A DNA stretch of 64,000 nt from Clostridium_I sp047718555. GTDB lineage: Bacteria; Bacillota; Clostridia; Clostridiales; Clostridiaceae. The position numbers and the translations under genes were made by a program. Below, one piece after another: positions 8,781 to 18,241 of the stretch. The notes under the pieces were generated by a model. It saw only the letters and a program-made list of their open reading frames with translations, was not told where the DNA came from and searched no databases. The DNA lies in NCBI RefSeq assembly GCF_047718555.1, contig NZ_JBDNRK010000002.1, positions 1-64,000 on the forward strand. Reading direction: 5' to 3'. The stretch's first letter is position 1; each line of letters opens with the position of its first letter.

Positions 8781-9567
8781 AATTCACCTGCTTTTTATTC
8801 TTCTCATATATAATTCTCAATCCTTCTAGTGTCAAAAAAGGATTTACGATATCTACATTTTTAGATTCTTCACTTATAAGCTTAGCAAGACCACCTGTAG
8901 CAACTACTAGAATATCTTGCTCTCCTAATTCTAACATTTCTATTTTCATTTTATGCACAATATAATCAACTTGACCTATGTATCCATATACTATTCCCGC
9001 TTGCATACTTGTTACCGTATTTCTGCATATAACTTCAGAAGGTCTAAGTAATTCAACTCTTGGAAGCTTTGCTGCCTTCTGAAAGAGAGCATCTGATGAT
9101 ATTTTTATTCCTGGACAAATTGCACCACCTAGATAGTCACCATTTTCTCTTACAGCGCAAAAGGTAGTAGCAGTTCCAAAATCAATAATAATTAAAGGCT
9201 TTTTATATATTTCATGGGCGGCTACTGCATTTACAATTCTATCGGCTCCAACTTCTCTTGGGTTGTCATATTTAATATTAATGCCAGTTTTAACTCCCGG
9301 CCCTACAACTATTGGCCCTATTTTAAAATATTTTCTAATCATGTGTTCAAGGGAATACATAATATTTGGAACTACAGATGATATTATTACTCCTTCAACC
9401 ATGTTAATTTCAATCTTACTTAAAGAAAATAGATTTAAAAACTGAATTCCATACTCATCTGCAGTTCTAAACATATCTGTTGAAAGTCTCCATTCAGTTA
9501 TAAGATCTTTTTTATCGTAAATACCAATAACTATATTAGTATTCCCAACATCCAGAACTAAAATCAA
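8761..9567 (-). CDS. coaX: type III pantothenate kinase
   Basis: First step of coenzyme A synthesis, ATP-dependent phosphorylation of pantothenate; the type III form is insensitive to CoA feedback. The 268 residues start with the nucleotide-binding DVGNTN motif (residues 6-11) and retain GADR and DFGTATT. I chose the TTG at 9567, 7 nt after GGGGTG, because the longer frame up to 9657 has unrelated sequence overlapping leader hairpins. Overlaps dusB by 20 nt. Confidence 0.93.
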   Translation of the reverse strand: MILVLDVGNTNIVIGIYDKKDLITEWRLSTDMFRTADEYGIQFLNLFSLSKIEINMVEGVIISSVVPNIMYSLEHMIRKYFKIGPIVVGPGVKTGINIKYDNPREVGADRIVNAVAAHEIYKKPLIIIDFGTATTFCAVRENGDYLGGAICPGIKISSDALFQKAAKLPRVELLRPSEVICRNTVTSMQAGIVYGYIGQVDYIVHKMKIEMLELGEQDILVVATGGLAKLISEESKNVDIVNPFLTLEGLRIIYEKNKKQVNYENIRA

Positions 9568-9692
9568 ATTAATACACCCCTTATAAGGCATCTGAAAAAT
9601 GTCGAGACAAAGATGCCTAAAATTATAAGAGCGGCTCTTTAAAGCCACCCTTTGCATTTTGTATATGGAAGTATAGTAGATAAAAACACAAT
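9568..9692 (-). other. structured 5' leader of coaX-dusB
   Basis: Between the promoter and the TTG start, the RNA can form a 6-bp hairpin GTGGCT-TTAAAG-AGCCGC (near 9631-9648) and an 8-bp hairpin AGGCATCT/AGATGCCT (9584-9616) just before the ribosome binding site. No known riboswitch family is recognised. Confidence 0.4.
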
Positions 9693-9698
9693 AAATTC

Positions 9699-9727
9699 AT
9701 TTTAACAACTTAAATTTATTTGGTCAA
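9699..9727 (-). promoter_or_regulatory. promoter of coaX-dusB
   Basis: Minus-strand -35 TTGACC (9722-9727), 17-bp spacer, -10 TAAAAT (9699-9704), immediately after the fhs stop codon. Confidence 0.65.
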
Positions 9728-9740
9728 GTATTTTAGACAT

Positions 9741-11411
9741 CTAAAATAAACCTATTATAGATCCATCTTGGTTAATATCCATTTTTTCTGCTGCTGGCAC
9801 CTTTGGAAGTCCTGGCATTGTCATAATATTTCCAGTTAAAGCTACAATAAATCCAGCTCCATTGGAAACTCTTACTTCTCCTACAGTTATATAAAAACCT
9901 TTTGGTCTTGCAAGTAATGCCGGATTATCTGAGAGTGAATATTGAGTTTTGGCTACACAAATAGGTAGTCTATCTAAATTAAATTTTTCAAGTTCTGCAA
10001 TTTGCTTCTCTGCTGCAGTAGTATATGTAACACCTTCAGCTCCATATATTTCTTTTGCTATAGTTTCCAATTTTTCCTTAATAGTTTTCTTCTCATCATA
10101 GATATATTTAAAATCGCTGTTTTCATTTTCAATTATATCTAAAACATTATCTGCAAGGTTAAGTCCACCTTCTCCGCCTTTTTCCCAAACTTCAGTAAGT
10201 GAGACTCTCACTCCTAAGTCTTCACAATATTTCTCAATAAATGCCAATTCATCATTACTGTCAGTTATAAATTTATTTATTGCTACAACTACAGGGACGC
10301 CATATTTTTTTACATTCTCAATTTGTTTACCTAAATTTTCTATCCCATTTTTCAAAGCATCTACATTTGGAGTATTTAAGTCAGCTTTTTTTACTCCCCC
10401 ATGATGCTTAAGAGCTCTAACTGTAGCAACTATTACAGTACATGCTGGTTTTAAATTTCCATATCTGCATTTTATATCAAAAAACTTTTCAGCTCCTAGA
10501 TCTGCACCAAAACCTGCTTCTGTAACAGTATAATCGGAAATTTTTAATGCAGTTTTTGTAGCTAGAACACTGTTACATCCATGAGCTATATTAGCAAAAG
10601 GTCCTCCATGAATTATTGCTGGAGTATTTTCTAAGGTTTGAACTAAATTAGGTCTTATAGCATCCTTCATAAGAAGGGCCATAGCTCCTTCAACTTTTAG
10701 ATCTTTGCAATATACAGGCTCACCATCTAAATTATAAGCTACTAATATTTTACCCATTCTCTCTTTTAAATCCATAAGATCGTTAGCTAAACATAATATT
10801 GCCATTATTTCAGATGCAACTGTAATCATAAAGCCGTCTTCTCTAGGAAATCCATTTGGTTTTCCGCCTAGTCCAACAACTATTTTTCTCAGCACTCTGT
10901 CATTCATGTCCATTACTCTTTTAAAAACTATTCTTCTTACATCTATCTTCAATTGATTTCCCTGTTGCACATGATTATCTATAGCTGCACAGAGTAAATT
11001 ATTTGCAGAAGTTATAGCGTGCATATCACCGGTAAAATGTAAATTTATGTCCTCCATTGGAACAACCTGAGCATATCCACCTCCAGCTGCTCCTCCCTTT
11101 ATACCAAAAACTGGTCCTAAAGAAGGTTCTCTTAATGCAATAACAACATTTTTATTTTTTCTCTTTAATGCATCTCCAAGACCCACTGTTACTGTAGACT
11201 TTCCTTCACCCGCTGGTGTAGGATTTATGGCAGTAACCAAAATGAGCTTTCCATTTTCTTTTTCGCTATTCTTTTTAAGAATATCCAATGAGATTTTGCA
11301 TTTATATTTTCCATATAAATCTATATCATCTTCCTCTAGTCCTAATTTTTCAGCCACTTTATAAATAGGTTCCATTTTGCAGCTCTGTGCAATTTCAATA
11401 TCGGATTTCAT
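9741..11411 (-). CDS. fhs: formate--tetrahydrofolate ligase
   Basis: Makes 10-formyltetrahydrofolate from formate, THF and ATP, feeding one-carbon metabolism and, in acetogens, the methyl branch of the Wood-Ljungdahl pathway. The 556-residue length is standard. The ATP loop GEGKST is at 68-73 within NPTPAGEGKST, followed by the family motif REPSLGPVFGIKGGAAGGGYAQ split over 93-114. The ATG follows AAGGAG at about 11 nt. Other one-carbon genes are absent nearby, so it is an insertion between ftsH and coaX relative to Bacillus order. Confidence 0.97.
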   Translation of the reverse strand: MKSDIEIAQSCKMEPIYKVAEKLGLEEDDIDLYGKYKCKISLDILKKNSEKENGKLILVTAINPTPAGEGKSTVTVGLGDALKRKNKNVVIALREPSLGPVFGIKGGAAGGGYAQVVPMEDINLHFTGDMHAITSANNLLCAAIDNHVQQGNQLKIDVRRIVFKRVMDMNDRVLRKIVVGLGGKPNGFPREDGFMITVASEIMAILCLANDLMDLKERMGKILVAYNLDGEPVYCKDLKVEGAMALLMKDAIRPNLVQTLENTPAIIHGGPFANIAHGCNSVLATKTALKISDYTVTEAGFGADLGAEKFFDIKCRYGNLKPACTVIVATVRALKHHGGVKKADLNTPNVDALKNGIENLGKQIENVKKYGVPVVVAINKFITDSNDELAFIEKYCEDLGVRVSLTEVWEKGGEGGLNLADNVLDIIENENSDFKYIYDEKKTIKEKLETIAKEIYGAEGVTYTTAAEKQIAELEKFNLDRLPICVAKTQYSLSDNPALLARPKGFYITVGEVRVSNGAGFIVALTGNIMTMPGLPKVPAAEKMDINQDGSIIGLF

Positions 11412-11526
11412 TTTAAAATACGCTCCTTTTCATCTATGTTTTTCAATATTTTATATAATAATTACATATTATATCATATCACGATAAATATTTTCTATGT
11501 ATATACAGCTTTAAAATAAAAATAAG

Positions 11527-11555
11527 GCAGTAGGAAACATTTTATTTCCTACTGC
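11527..11555 (-). terminator. ftsH terminator
   Basis: 11-bp stem GCAGTAGGAAA/TTTCCTACTGC with a 7-nt loop and a T-rich tail on the minus strand, after the ftsH stop and before fhs. Confidence 0.75.
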
Positions 11556-11565
11556 AAATGCCTTT

Positions 11566-13371
11566 TTAGCTATTGGCAAATATCTCTTCAAATTCATCAG
11601 CTTCTAGCTTTTCTTTTTCAAGCAAGCCCTCAGCCACAGCCTTTAACTTATTCATATTTTCTGTCAATAATTTTTCTGCCTGATTGTATGCGTCTTGTAT
11701 AAGTTCTTTAACTTCTTTATCTATCTTTGCACCAATTTCTTCGCTAAAATTTCTATTTCTCCCCAAATCTCTTCCAAGGAACACTTCATCTTGGTCTGTT
11801 CCAAAGGATATTGGTCCAAGATTTTCGCTCATACCATATTCCATAACCATTTTTCTGGCAATGCTGGAAGCCCTATCTATATCATTTTTAGCACCTGTAC
11901 TTATATCCCCAATCACCAATTTTTCTGCAACTCTTCCGCCAAGAAGACCTACCATCTCATCTTCAAGTCTGCTCTTAGACATATATGCTCTATCTTCTAC
12001 AGGTAAGTGCATAGTATATCCACCAGCCATACCTCTTGGAACAATACTTATTTGATGAACAGGATCACTATTAGGAAGTAATTTCATTACCACCGCATGA
12101 CCAGCCTCGTGAAAAGCAGTAAGTCTTCTATCTGCCTCACTGATAACTCTGCTTCTCTTTTCTGGGCCAGCTATGACTCTTGTTATAGCTTCTTCCAGTT
12201 CATCCATTCCAATTAAAGTCTTTTTATTTCTGACAGCTAATAAAGCTGATTCGTTCATTAGATTTTCAAGATCAGCTCCTGTAAAACCAGCTGTTCTTTT
12301 AGCTAATACATCAAGCTTTACACCCTGCTCTAAAGGTTTATTTTTAGAATGAACTTTAAGTATTTCTTCTCTTCCCTTTACATCTGGCGCTCCAACTAGA
12401 ATTTGTCTATCAAAACGACCCGGTCTTAATAAAGCTCTGTCTAGTATGTCTGGCCTATTAGTGGCTGCTAACATTATTATTCCTTCATTAACTCCAAATC
12501 CATCCATTTCAACAAGCAATTGATTAAGCGTCTGCTCTCTTTCATCATGTCCTCCACCTAATCCTGCACCTCTTTGCCTTCCCACTGCATCAATTTCATC
12601 AATGAAGACTATACAAGGTGCATTTTTCTTAGCCTGCTCAAACAGATCTCTTACTCTTGAAGCACCTACACCTACAAACATTTCAACAAAGTCCGAACCT
12701 GATATACTAAAGAAAGGCACTCCTGCTTCTCCTGCTACAGCTTTAGCTAAAAGTGTTTTACCCGTTCCCGGAGGTCCTACTAATAATACACCCTTAGGAA
12801 TTCTTGCTCCAAGTTCCAGATATCTTTTAGGTGTTTTTAAAAAATCTACTATTTCAGCAAGTTCTTCTTTTTCTTCATCAGCACCAGCTACATCGCCAAA
12901 TGTAACTTTCTTTTTATTATCTGGAGAGGACATTCTCGCTCTGCTTTTTCCAAAGCTCATAACTCCTTTTCCTCCACCACCTTGAGCCTGCTGCATAAAC
13001 ATGATCCAAAATACAACTAATACAAGTATAGAAAGTATGCTAGGCAGCCAATTTACCCATATAGGTATATTTGCTGGCGGTGTATAAGCTTCAGATATAT
13101 TCCCATTATTAGGATGTTCTCCTAAAAATTGTACAAGTCTTTCCATTGGGACTACTGTTTCAAAACTTTGACCATTTGTATATGTTCCATCAACGGTCAT
13201 TCTGTCCTCTTTTACCTGAAAGCTCTTTATGTCATTTGATATATATTTTTGTTGAAAAGTGTTAAAATTTATTTGATTATTTGGTTTTCCACTTTCTAGC
13301 AATGTTAATGCTGTAAAAATTACTACTATAGATACTATAATCCAGACCGTAGCGCTCGATATCTTTTTCAC
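11566..13371 (-). CDS. ftsH: ATP-dependent zinc metalloprotease FtsH
   Basis: Membrane-anchored AAA+ protease that degrades misfolded membrane and regulatory proteins; in Bacillus it is also needed for sporulation. The 601 residues comprise TM1 (about 8-25), an extracytoplasmic segment, TM2 (about 107-126), Walker A GPPGTGKT (198-205), Walker B VFIDEID (254-260), the arginine-finger region RPGRFDR, and the zinc motif HEAGH (420-424). The start is GTG after a G-rich Shine-Dalgarno. Follows hpt with 77 nt between and has its own promoter. Confidence 0.97.
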   Translation of the reverse strand: MKKISSATVWIIVSIVVIFTALTLLESGKPNNQINFNTFQQKYISNDIKSFQVKEDRMTVDGTYTNGQSFETVVPMERLVQFLGEHPNNGNISEAYTPPANIPIWVNWLPSILSILVLVVFWIMFMQQAQGGGGKGVMSFGKSRARMSSPDNKKKVTFGDVAGADEEKEELAEIVDFLKTPKRYLELGARIPKGVLLVGPPGTGKTLLAKAVAGEAGVPFFSISGSDFVEMFVGVGASRVRDLFEQAKKNAPCIVFIDEIDAVGRQRGAGLGGGHDEREQTLNQLLVEMDGFGVNEGIIMLAATNRPDILDRALLRPGRFDRQILVGAPDVKGREEILKVHSKNKPLEQGVKLDVLAKRTAGFTGADLENLMNESALLAVRNKKTLIGMDELEEAITRVIAGPEKRSRVISEADRRLTAFHEAGHAVVMKLLPNSDPVHQISIVPRGMAGGYTMHLPVEDRAYMSKSRLEDEMVGLLGGRVAEKLVIGDISTGAKNDIDRASSIARKMVMEYGMSENLGPISFGTDQDEVFLGRDLGRNRNFSEEIGAKIDKEVKELIQDAYNQAEKLLTENMNKLKAVAEGLLEKEKLEADEFEEIFANS

Positions 13372-13404
13372 TATAGGCCCCCCTCTCTTTGTAAATACGA
13401 TAAA

Positions 13405-13433
13405 ATTGTACCATAACGAAAATTTGTTTACAA
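13405..13433 (-). promoter_or_regulatory. promoter of ftsH
   Basis: Minus-strand -35 TTGTAA (13428-13433), 17-bp spacer, -10 TACAAT (13405-13410) in the hpt-ftsH gap. Confidence 0.65.
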
Positions 13434-13448
13434 TAATGCAAAATTTAA

Positions 13449-13985
13449 TTATTTATAAACTTCCTCTTTTAAAATTCCTATGTAAGGAAGATTTCTATAT
13501 TTTTCTGCAAAATCTAACCCATAGCCCACTAAAAAAGCATCTGGTACATTAAATCCAGTATATTTAGCTTCAATATTTATCTTCCTTCTTTCCGGTTTAT
13601 TTAAAAGTGTAGAAATTTCTAAGCTATTTGGTTTTTTTGAATATAAGTATTCCTTAAGGTATGCTAAAGTTATACCAGAATCTATAATATCTTCTATTAT
13701 AAGTATATCCTTTCCTTCCACAGAAAAATCAAGATCTTTTAATATTTTAACTTTACCTGTTGATTCAGTGGAATTTCCATAGCTTGATACTGCCATGAAA
13801 TCCATACTGCAAGGTATTGTTATTTCCTTCATAAGATCAGACATAAACATAACTGATCCTTTTAAAATTCCTATTAAAATAAGATCCTTTTCTCTATAAT
13901 CAGTACTTATTTTTTTGCCTATTTCCTTAATTTTATCTCTTATTTGCCCTTCAGTAAATAATACCTCTTTAATATCTTCTCTCAT
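13449..13985 (-). CDS. hpt: hypoxanthine phosphoribosyltransferase
   Basis: Purine salvage: converts hypoxanthine and guanine to IMP and GMP with PRPP. The 178 residues carry the PRPP-binding motif IIEDIIDSGITL (96-107) and the flexible-loop SSYGNSTESTG region (67-77). The ATG at 13985 follows GGTGAGG and lies inside the end of tilS (17-nt overlap); the longer frame to 14036 is just tilS sequence in another frame. The tilS-hpt-ftsH order is conserved in Firmicutes. Confidence 0.95.
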   Translation of the reverse strand: MREDIKEVLFTEGQIRDKIKEIGKKISTDYREKDLILIGILKGSVMFMSDLMKEITIPCSMDFMAVSSYGNSTESTGKVKILKDLDFSVEGKDILIIEDIIDSGITLAYLKEYLYSKKPNSLEISTLLNKPERRKINIEAKYTGFNVPDAFLVGYGLDFAEKYRNLPYIGILKEEVYK

Positions 13986-15375
13986 TGTTTTCCTCACCTT
14001 CAAATTTAATTTCAAGTATTTTTTTAGTATTTTCATCTACTTTGAAGTTATTGCTTACTCTATATCCTACTATCCATGAAATTTCATCTCCAAAACATAT
14101 AAGAGGTATTCTATCACGTAAACTTTTTTCAATTTTCATATTTATGAATATATCCTTTAGTTTTTTGCTGCCATTCATTCCAATAGGAGTAAACTTATCA
14201 CCTTTTTTTCTATACCTTAATATTATTTTATCTTTTATCTTATCATAATCAAAGTATTTTATAAAATTATTTTCTCTAAACTTTATTTTTTCATTCTCAT
14301 CCACAGTTCTCAATGTAATTTTAGTTGTTTTTTCAGGTATTACATTTATCTTACCAATAAAAAGTTCATATTCATTGATATCTTTATTGATATTTTGTTC
14401 ATTTTTAAAATATATGCTGATATCCCCATAATTATTGTACACTTTTATATTGTTAGGTAAATCCAAATTAGTTCCAGTAACATGGATCTGCATATCAATT
14501 ATATCTAAAATATGCTTTTTTTCAAAATTATATGTACTACCAGTAATATAAGAAATCGCTTTTCTAATTATCCTGGTAACAATGGCCCTGTGTTCTAAAA
14601 ATGCATTTTTATGTATTATAATTTTATCTTCTTTTTCTTCACAAAACAACTTATATTTTTCTAAAGAAACATATTCTAGGTAATCGTTATCTATTTCTAC
14701 TGTGTCACTTAATCTATTTAGTGTCATTACTATATCTTTATTAAAATTTTTCTTTATATATGGAATAAGTTCAAGCCTAACTTTGTTTCTTCCGTATATA
14801 TTTTCAAGATTTGTCTTATCTATTCTTGGATTAATATGATTTTTTTCACAATAATATTCTATTTCTTCTCTATTTACTTTTATGAGCGGTCTTACAAATA
14901 CACCATCTCTCACAGGTTTTATACCTATAATTCCAGAGATACCTGTTCCTCTCATTATTCTCATGAGTATTGTTTCAGCTTGATCATTTGCATTATGAGC
15001 TATAGCTATTTTTTGTGCATTTATTTTATCTTTTATTTCTTGGAAAAACTCATATCTAGCAGCTCTACCAGCCATTTCAGAAGATATACCCTTATCCTTA
15101 GCCAGCTTATTTATATCTATTCTTACACTATAAAAATCAATATTTAATTTATTACAAAATTCTTTTACATAAGATTCGTCTTTATCAGCTTCCTCTCCTC
15201 TCAAACAATGATTTACATGAGCAACTATAAGTTTTATTTTTAATTTAGACTTAATACTATTCAATATATGAAGAAGACACATTGAATCTGGGCCACCAGA
15301 AACTGCAATTACAACCTTATCATTTATGGAAAACATTGAATTTTCCTGTATAGTTTTTAATACTTTATCTAACAA
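13969..15375 (-). CDS. tilS: tRNA(Ile)-lysidine synthetase
   Basis: Attaches lysine to C34 of tRNA-Ile(CAT), changing its decoding from AUG to AUA; essential and apt in an AUA-rich genome. About 468 residues: N-terminal PP-loop ATPase with SGGPDS (26-31), then AHVNHCLRGEEADKDE, and C-terminal TilS domains. The start is uncertain: two GTG codons (15384, 15381) lie inside or too near the AGGAAG ribosome binding site, so I prefer the TTG at 15375, giving an N terminus MLDKVLKTI. A likely substrate tRNA lies at 630-706. Confidence 0.93.
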   Translation of the reverse strand: MLDKVLKTIQENSMFSINDKVVIAVSGGPDSMCLLHILNSIKSKLKIKLIVAHVNHCLRGEEADKDESYVKEFCNKLNIDFYSVRIDINKLAKDKGISSEMAGRAARYEFFQEIKDKINAQKIAIAHNANDQAETILMRIMRGTGISGIIGIKPVRDGVFVRPLIKVNREEIEYYCEKNHINPRIDKTNLENIYGRNKVRLELIPYIKKNFNKDIVMTLNRLSDTVEIDNDYLEYVSLEKYKLFCEEKEDKIIIHKNAFLEHRAIVTRIIRKAISYITGSTYNFEKKHILDIIDMQIHVTGTNLDLPNNIKVYNNYGDISIYFKNEQNINKDINEYELFIGKINVIPEKTTKITLRTVDENEKIKFRENNFIKYFDYDKIKDKIILRYRKKGDKFTPIGMNGSKKLKDIFINMKIEKSLRDRIPLICFGDEISWIVGYRVSNNFKVDENTKKILEIKFEGEENNERRY

Positions 15376-15410
15376 TGGCACCACTTCCTAAAACATTTAA
15401 TAACCAGCCT

Positions 15411-15445
15411 GTTTTAGAATAATGCTTTAAACATTATTCTAAAAC
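15411..15445. repeat. perfect 14-bp inverted repeat between spoIIE and tilS
   Basis: Arms 15411-15424 and 15432-15445 (TTTTAGAATAATG type) with a 7-nt spacer. No T-run follows on either strand, so it is a poor terminator. It lies just upstream of tilS and could be an operator or a weak spoIIE terminator. Confidence 0.5.
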
Positions 15446-15512
15446 AAATCCTTATTTTTCTAATTCATTATATCATAATTATAAATCTCCATCCAATCAT
15501 CAACTAAATATT

Positions 15513-17900
15513 TTAATATAAACTATATATTTTTGATACTATAACAGTCATATCATCCTTGGCTTTGCCTCCACCCATCTTAACTGATTTTTTAACAATT
15601 TCCTCTGCTATATCTTTAGGATTATTTGAACTGCAATTCTGCAAATATTCTACAATCCAATTTATTTTTCCCGCATTTTCATTATCATAATCTGTTATGC
15701 CATCACTTATCATTACAATAATATCTCCATTTTGCACCTTCTTATCTTTTGTATCAATATCAACTTTATCTAATACACCAATAGGTAAAGTTTTAGAATC
15801 TATTATTTCAACTCTATCTTTTCTTTTAATAAAACTAGTAACTGCACCAACTTTCATAAATTCTACATTGCCAGAATATAAATCTATACTACATAAATCT
15901 ATTGTGGAGAATTTCTCATCCTCACTGAATTTTAATGTCATTATAGAATTTACACTATTAATGGCAGTAATTTTACTAAGCCCAGACATGGTGAATTTTT
16001 CAATGAGATCAATAGCGGCTTTACTTTCATGACCAGCTTTTGCTCCTGACCCCATACCATCGCTTATTATAATCATATAACTTCCATCATTTAATTTTCC
16101 AAAACTATAACTGTCTCCATTCTCTGTTTCCCCATGCTTACTTCTGCGACTTACATAAGAAGCTACATGATATTTAGGAGTTTCCTGAAATTCTACCATA
16201 CATAAATTAGTATCGGGATTTATTTTGCACCCATCATCACAAACACACATGCATCTCTCTGTGACTTCATTAACCAGCGGCAATATCTCTTTAACACAAA
16301 TTTGCCTTCCTCCGCAAGCCTCCATAGAAAGTTTTATTAAAAGCCTATCATTGTCATCATTTATACACATTATATCTTTAAATTTAATATCATTTCTATT
16401 TAAAACTTCTATAATCTTTTTTTCAATTATTCCATTAAAATTGAGGCTATCGTTAAATTCCTTTTGTATTTCTTTAATAGTTCCTGCCATATTATTAATC
16501 TGGTTAGCTAAAATTTCTCTTCCTTGACTTAGACGTATTCTCCACATTTCATTTATAATATAGTTGTTAACTATTTCTTCAGTATTCTTCATCAATGCAT
16601 TTCGATGTATACATTTTCTATCTATTTCATTAGGAACAACTATCCTATTATCTTGGAAATTAGATATAAGTTCTTCAAAAGCTGCATAAGTATAATACAA
16701 TTCTCTTTTCCAGCATATATTTTTCATGTTGCAGGTATTACATACTCTATCTGCTAAATTTTCTACCAATGCACTGCTTTTTGTCTTCAAAGCTAATTTA
16801 TCATTATCCACTAGATTATTTAATATACTAGACATTGTAAAAAGTACATCGGAGAAACTATCCAGCCTCTTAATGAATATATTTTTAATTTTATCAATAT
16901 ATCCCTGAGATATACTTTCTTGCTTTTTCTCAAAATTTATTTCAATCTCTATTTTCTTTAAAATTGCATTTGGAATTGCAAAGAATATACCACAGGAAAT
17001 CATGCCATCAATAATATTAAAACTTGGTATAACCTTTTCATATAGTATTATTATTAAAAAAGTTATAGTATATGAAATACCCATTATCCATTTATTAGTG
17101 TTTTTAAATACACCGGATACAAGTCCACAAATAGCAAAAACACTAATATAAATCGGCATCATATTTGAAGACATTCCAATCACTGCCCCAATTGCTATTC
17201 CGCTGGCTGCTCCCACAGTCATTCCATTTACATATGTAATTATAAGAATGCTTATTAGTGCCACAACATTTCTTAAATTTATATTATAGAAGCTTACTCC
17301 CCAAGTACCCGCTATAGCCAATGATACTATCAAAGCCATACTAACAACTTCTTCTCCACTAAATAAATGTTTTGTCTTTATATTTTTAAAGCATATCATG
17401 GAATAATTAATAATATAATATATTGGAATAATATAAAGTAATTCTAAAATAGAAGTAAAAAAAGCAATAGTTCCATTCATTTTATTCAATATAAAATTGA
17501 AAAACATAAATTCACATAATATAATCATGCTATATATTAATATTTTCTTATTATAAGAAAGCTTGTCTATAATAAAACTAAAAAAAGTTATTGTCATTAT
17601 AGCAATTATATAAATATAAAAACTCTGTAAGTTATTATACAAAGTTATATACCCCAGTACAGCGCCAGCTGCTCCAATAATTTTTTCTTTTACATTACTG
17701 TGCATTAGAATAGAAACTGCAAAAGCAATACCAAAAGGTGCAGCTGAATTAATCATTAATACTCTACTTATTAGAAAGGCACAGACAAAATACAATATGA
17801 ACTTCATATCAAATATATCTAATACGAATTTGTTCCTTCCATAACCATTATTTTCTTTATTAACTCTCTGATAACTATAAACTTGTGAATTATATTGCAT
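15513..17900 (-). CDS. spoIIE: stage II sporulation protein E
   Basis: Membrane PP2C-type phosphatase that dephosphorylates SpoIIAA to release sigma-F in the forespore and localises to the polar septum. 795 residues: about ten membrane segments in the first 310, a central region, and the C-terminal phosphatase (about 585-795) with the metal-binding motifs ISDGMGSG and ISDGITDYD. The ATG at 17900 follows GGGAGA; an in-frame TTG 15 nt upstream overlaps that site. Single-gene unit with a sporulation-type promoter. Confidence 0.96.
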   Translation of the reverse strand: MQYNSQVYSYQRVNKENNGYGRNKFVLDIFDMKFILYFVCAFLISRVLMINSAAPFGIAFAVSILMHSNVKEKIIGAAGAVLGYITLYNNLQSFYIYIIAIMTITFFSFIIDKLSYNKKILIYSMIILCEFMFFNFILNKMNGTIAFFTSILELLYIIPIYYIINYSMICFKNIKTKHLFSGEEVVSMALIVSLAIAGTWGVSFYNINLRNVVALISILIITYVNGMTVGAASGIAIGAVIGMSSNMMPIYISVFAICGLVSGVFKNTNKWIMGISYTITFLIIILYEKVIPSFNIIDGMISCGIFFAIPNAILKKIEIEINFEKKQESISQGYIDKIKNIFIKRLDSFSDVLFTMSSILNNLVDNDKLALKTKSSALVENLADRVCNTCNMKNICWKRELYYTYAAFEELISNFQDNRIVVPNEIDRKCIHRNALMKNTEEIVNNYIINEMWRIRLSQGREILANQINNMAGTIKEIQKEFNDSLNFNGIIEKKIIEVLNRNDIKFKDIMCINDDNDRLLIKLSMEACGGRQICVKEILPLVNEVTERCMCVCDDGCKINPDTNLCMVEFQETPKYHVASYVSRRSKHGETENGDSYSFGKLNDGSYMIIISDGMGSGAKAGHESKAAIDLIEKFTMSGLSKITAINSVNSIMTLKFSEDEKFSTIDLCSIDLYSGNVEFMKVGAVTSFIKRKDRVEIIDSKTLPIGVLDKVDIDTKDKKVQNGDIIVMISDGITDYDNENAGKINWIVEYLQNCSSNNPKDIAEEIVKKSVKMGGGKAKDDMTVIVSKIYSLY

Positions 17901-17931
17901 ACAAACATCTCCCAACTAATAAACTATCTCT

Positions 17932-17964
17932 ATTATAGCAATATTGTCTGGAATTATTTGTCAT
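17932..17964 (-). promoter_or_regulatory. spoIIE promoter with long spacer (Spo0A-type)
   Basis: Minus-strand -10 TATAAT (17932-17937) and a -35-like ATGACA (17959-17964) separated by 21 bp. In Bacillus, spoIIE and spoIIG promoters have such long spacers and need phosphorylated Spo0A. TGTC-containing 0A-box-like sequences (TTGTCAT, TTGTCTG) lie in the region. The reading as Spo0A-dependent is inference. Confidence 0.45.
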
Positions 17965-18160
17965 AAAAGTGAATTGATGATAATTTTTTTTAGGACATTT
18001 ATCCCTAGATTTTTTTATACATTTTAAAAATACAAGTTTATAATACAAATACTTTTCTATAGTAATTGAAAATAAAAATTAGTAAAACCTATCTATCCTT
18101 AAAAGTAACTAGGATTTCTTCTATTTAAAAACCATTTATAAAAATTGTCGTTATAAAAAA

Positions 18161-18200
18161 ATATGTCTTATATAGTATATATATACTATATAAGACATAT
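18161..18200 (-). terminator. distal terminator of tRNA cluster 1
   Basis: Perfect 40-nt palindrome, 20 bp per arm, AT-rich, followed on the minus strand by seven T. It lies 15 nt beyond the first terminator of the cluster and before spoIIE upstream DNA. Confidence 0.6.
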
Positions 18201-18215
18201 CTATAAAAACGCAAA

Positions 18216-18241
18216 AGAGTTCATACATATGTATGAACTCT
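18216..18241 (-). terminator. proximal terminator of tRNA cluster 1
   Basis: Perfect palindrome AGAGTTCATACAT / ATGTATGAACTCT directly after tRNA-Met, followed on the minus strand by TTTTGCGTTTTT. Confidence 0.75.

Noticed and set aside
9568..9657. N-terminal extension of coaX
   Set aside because: The extra residues do not match the family, which begins at the DVGNTN domain; the region forms leader hairpins.
11684..12985. Plus-strand ORFs of 103-127 codons inside ftsH
   Set aside because: Shadows of a strongly conserved gene, without ribosome binding sites.
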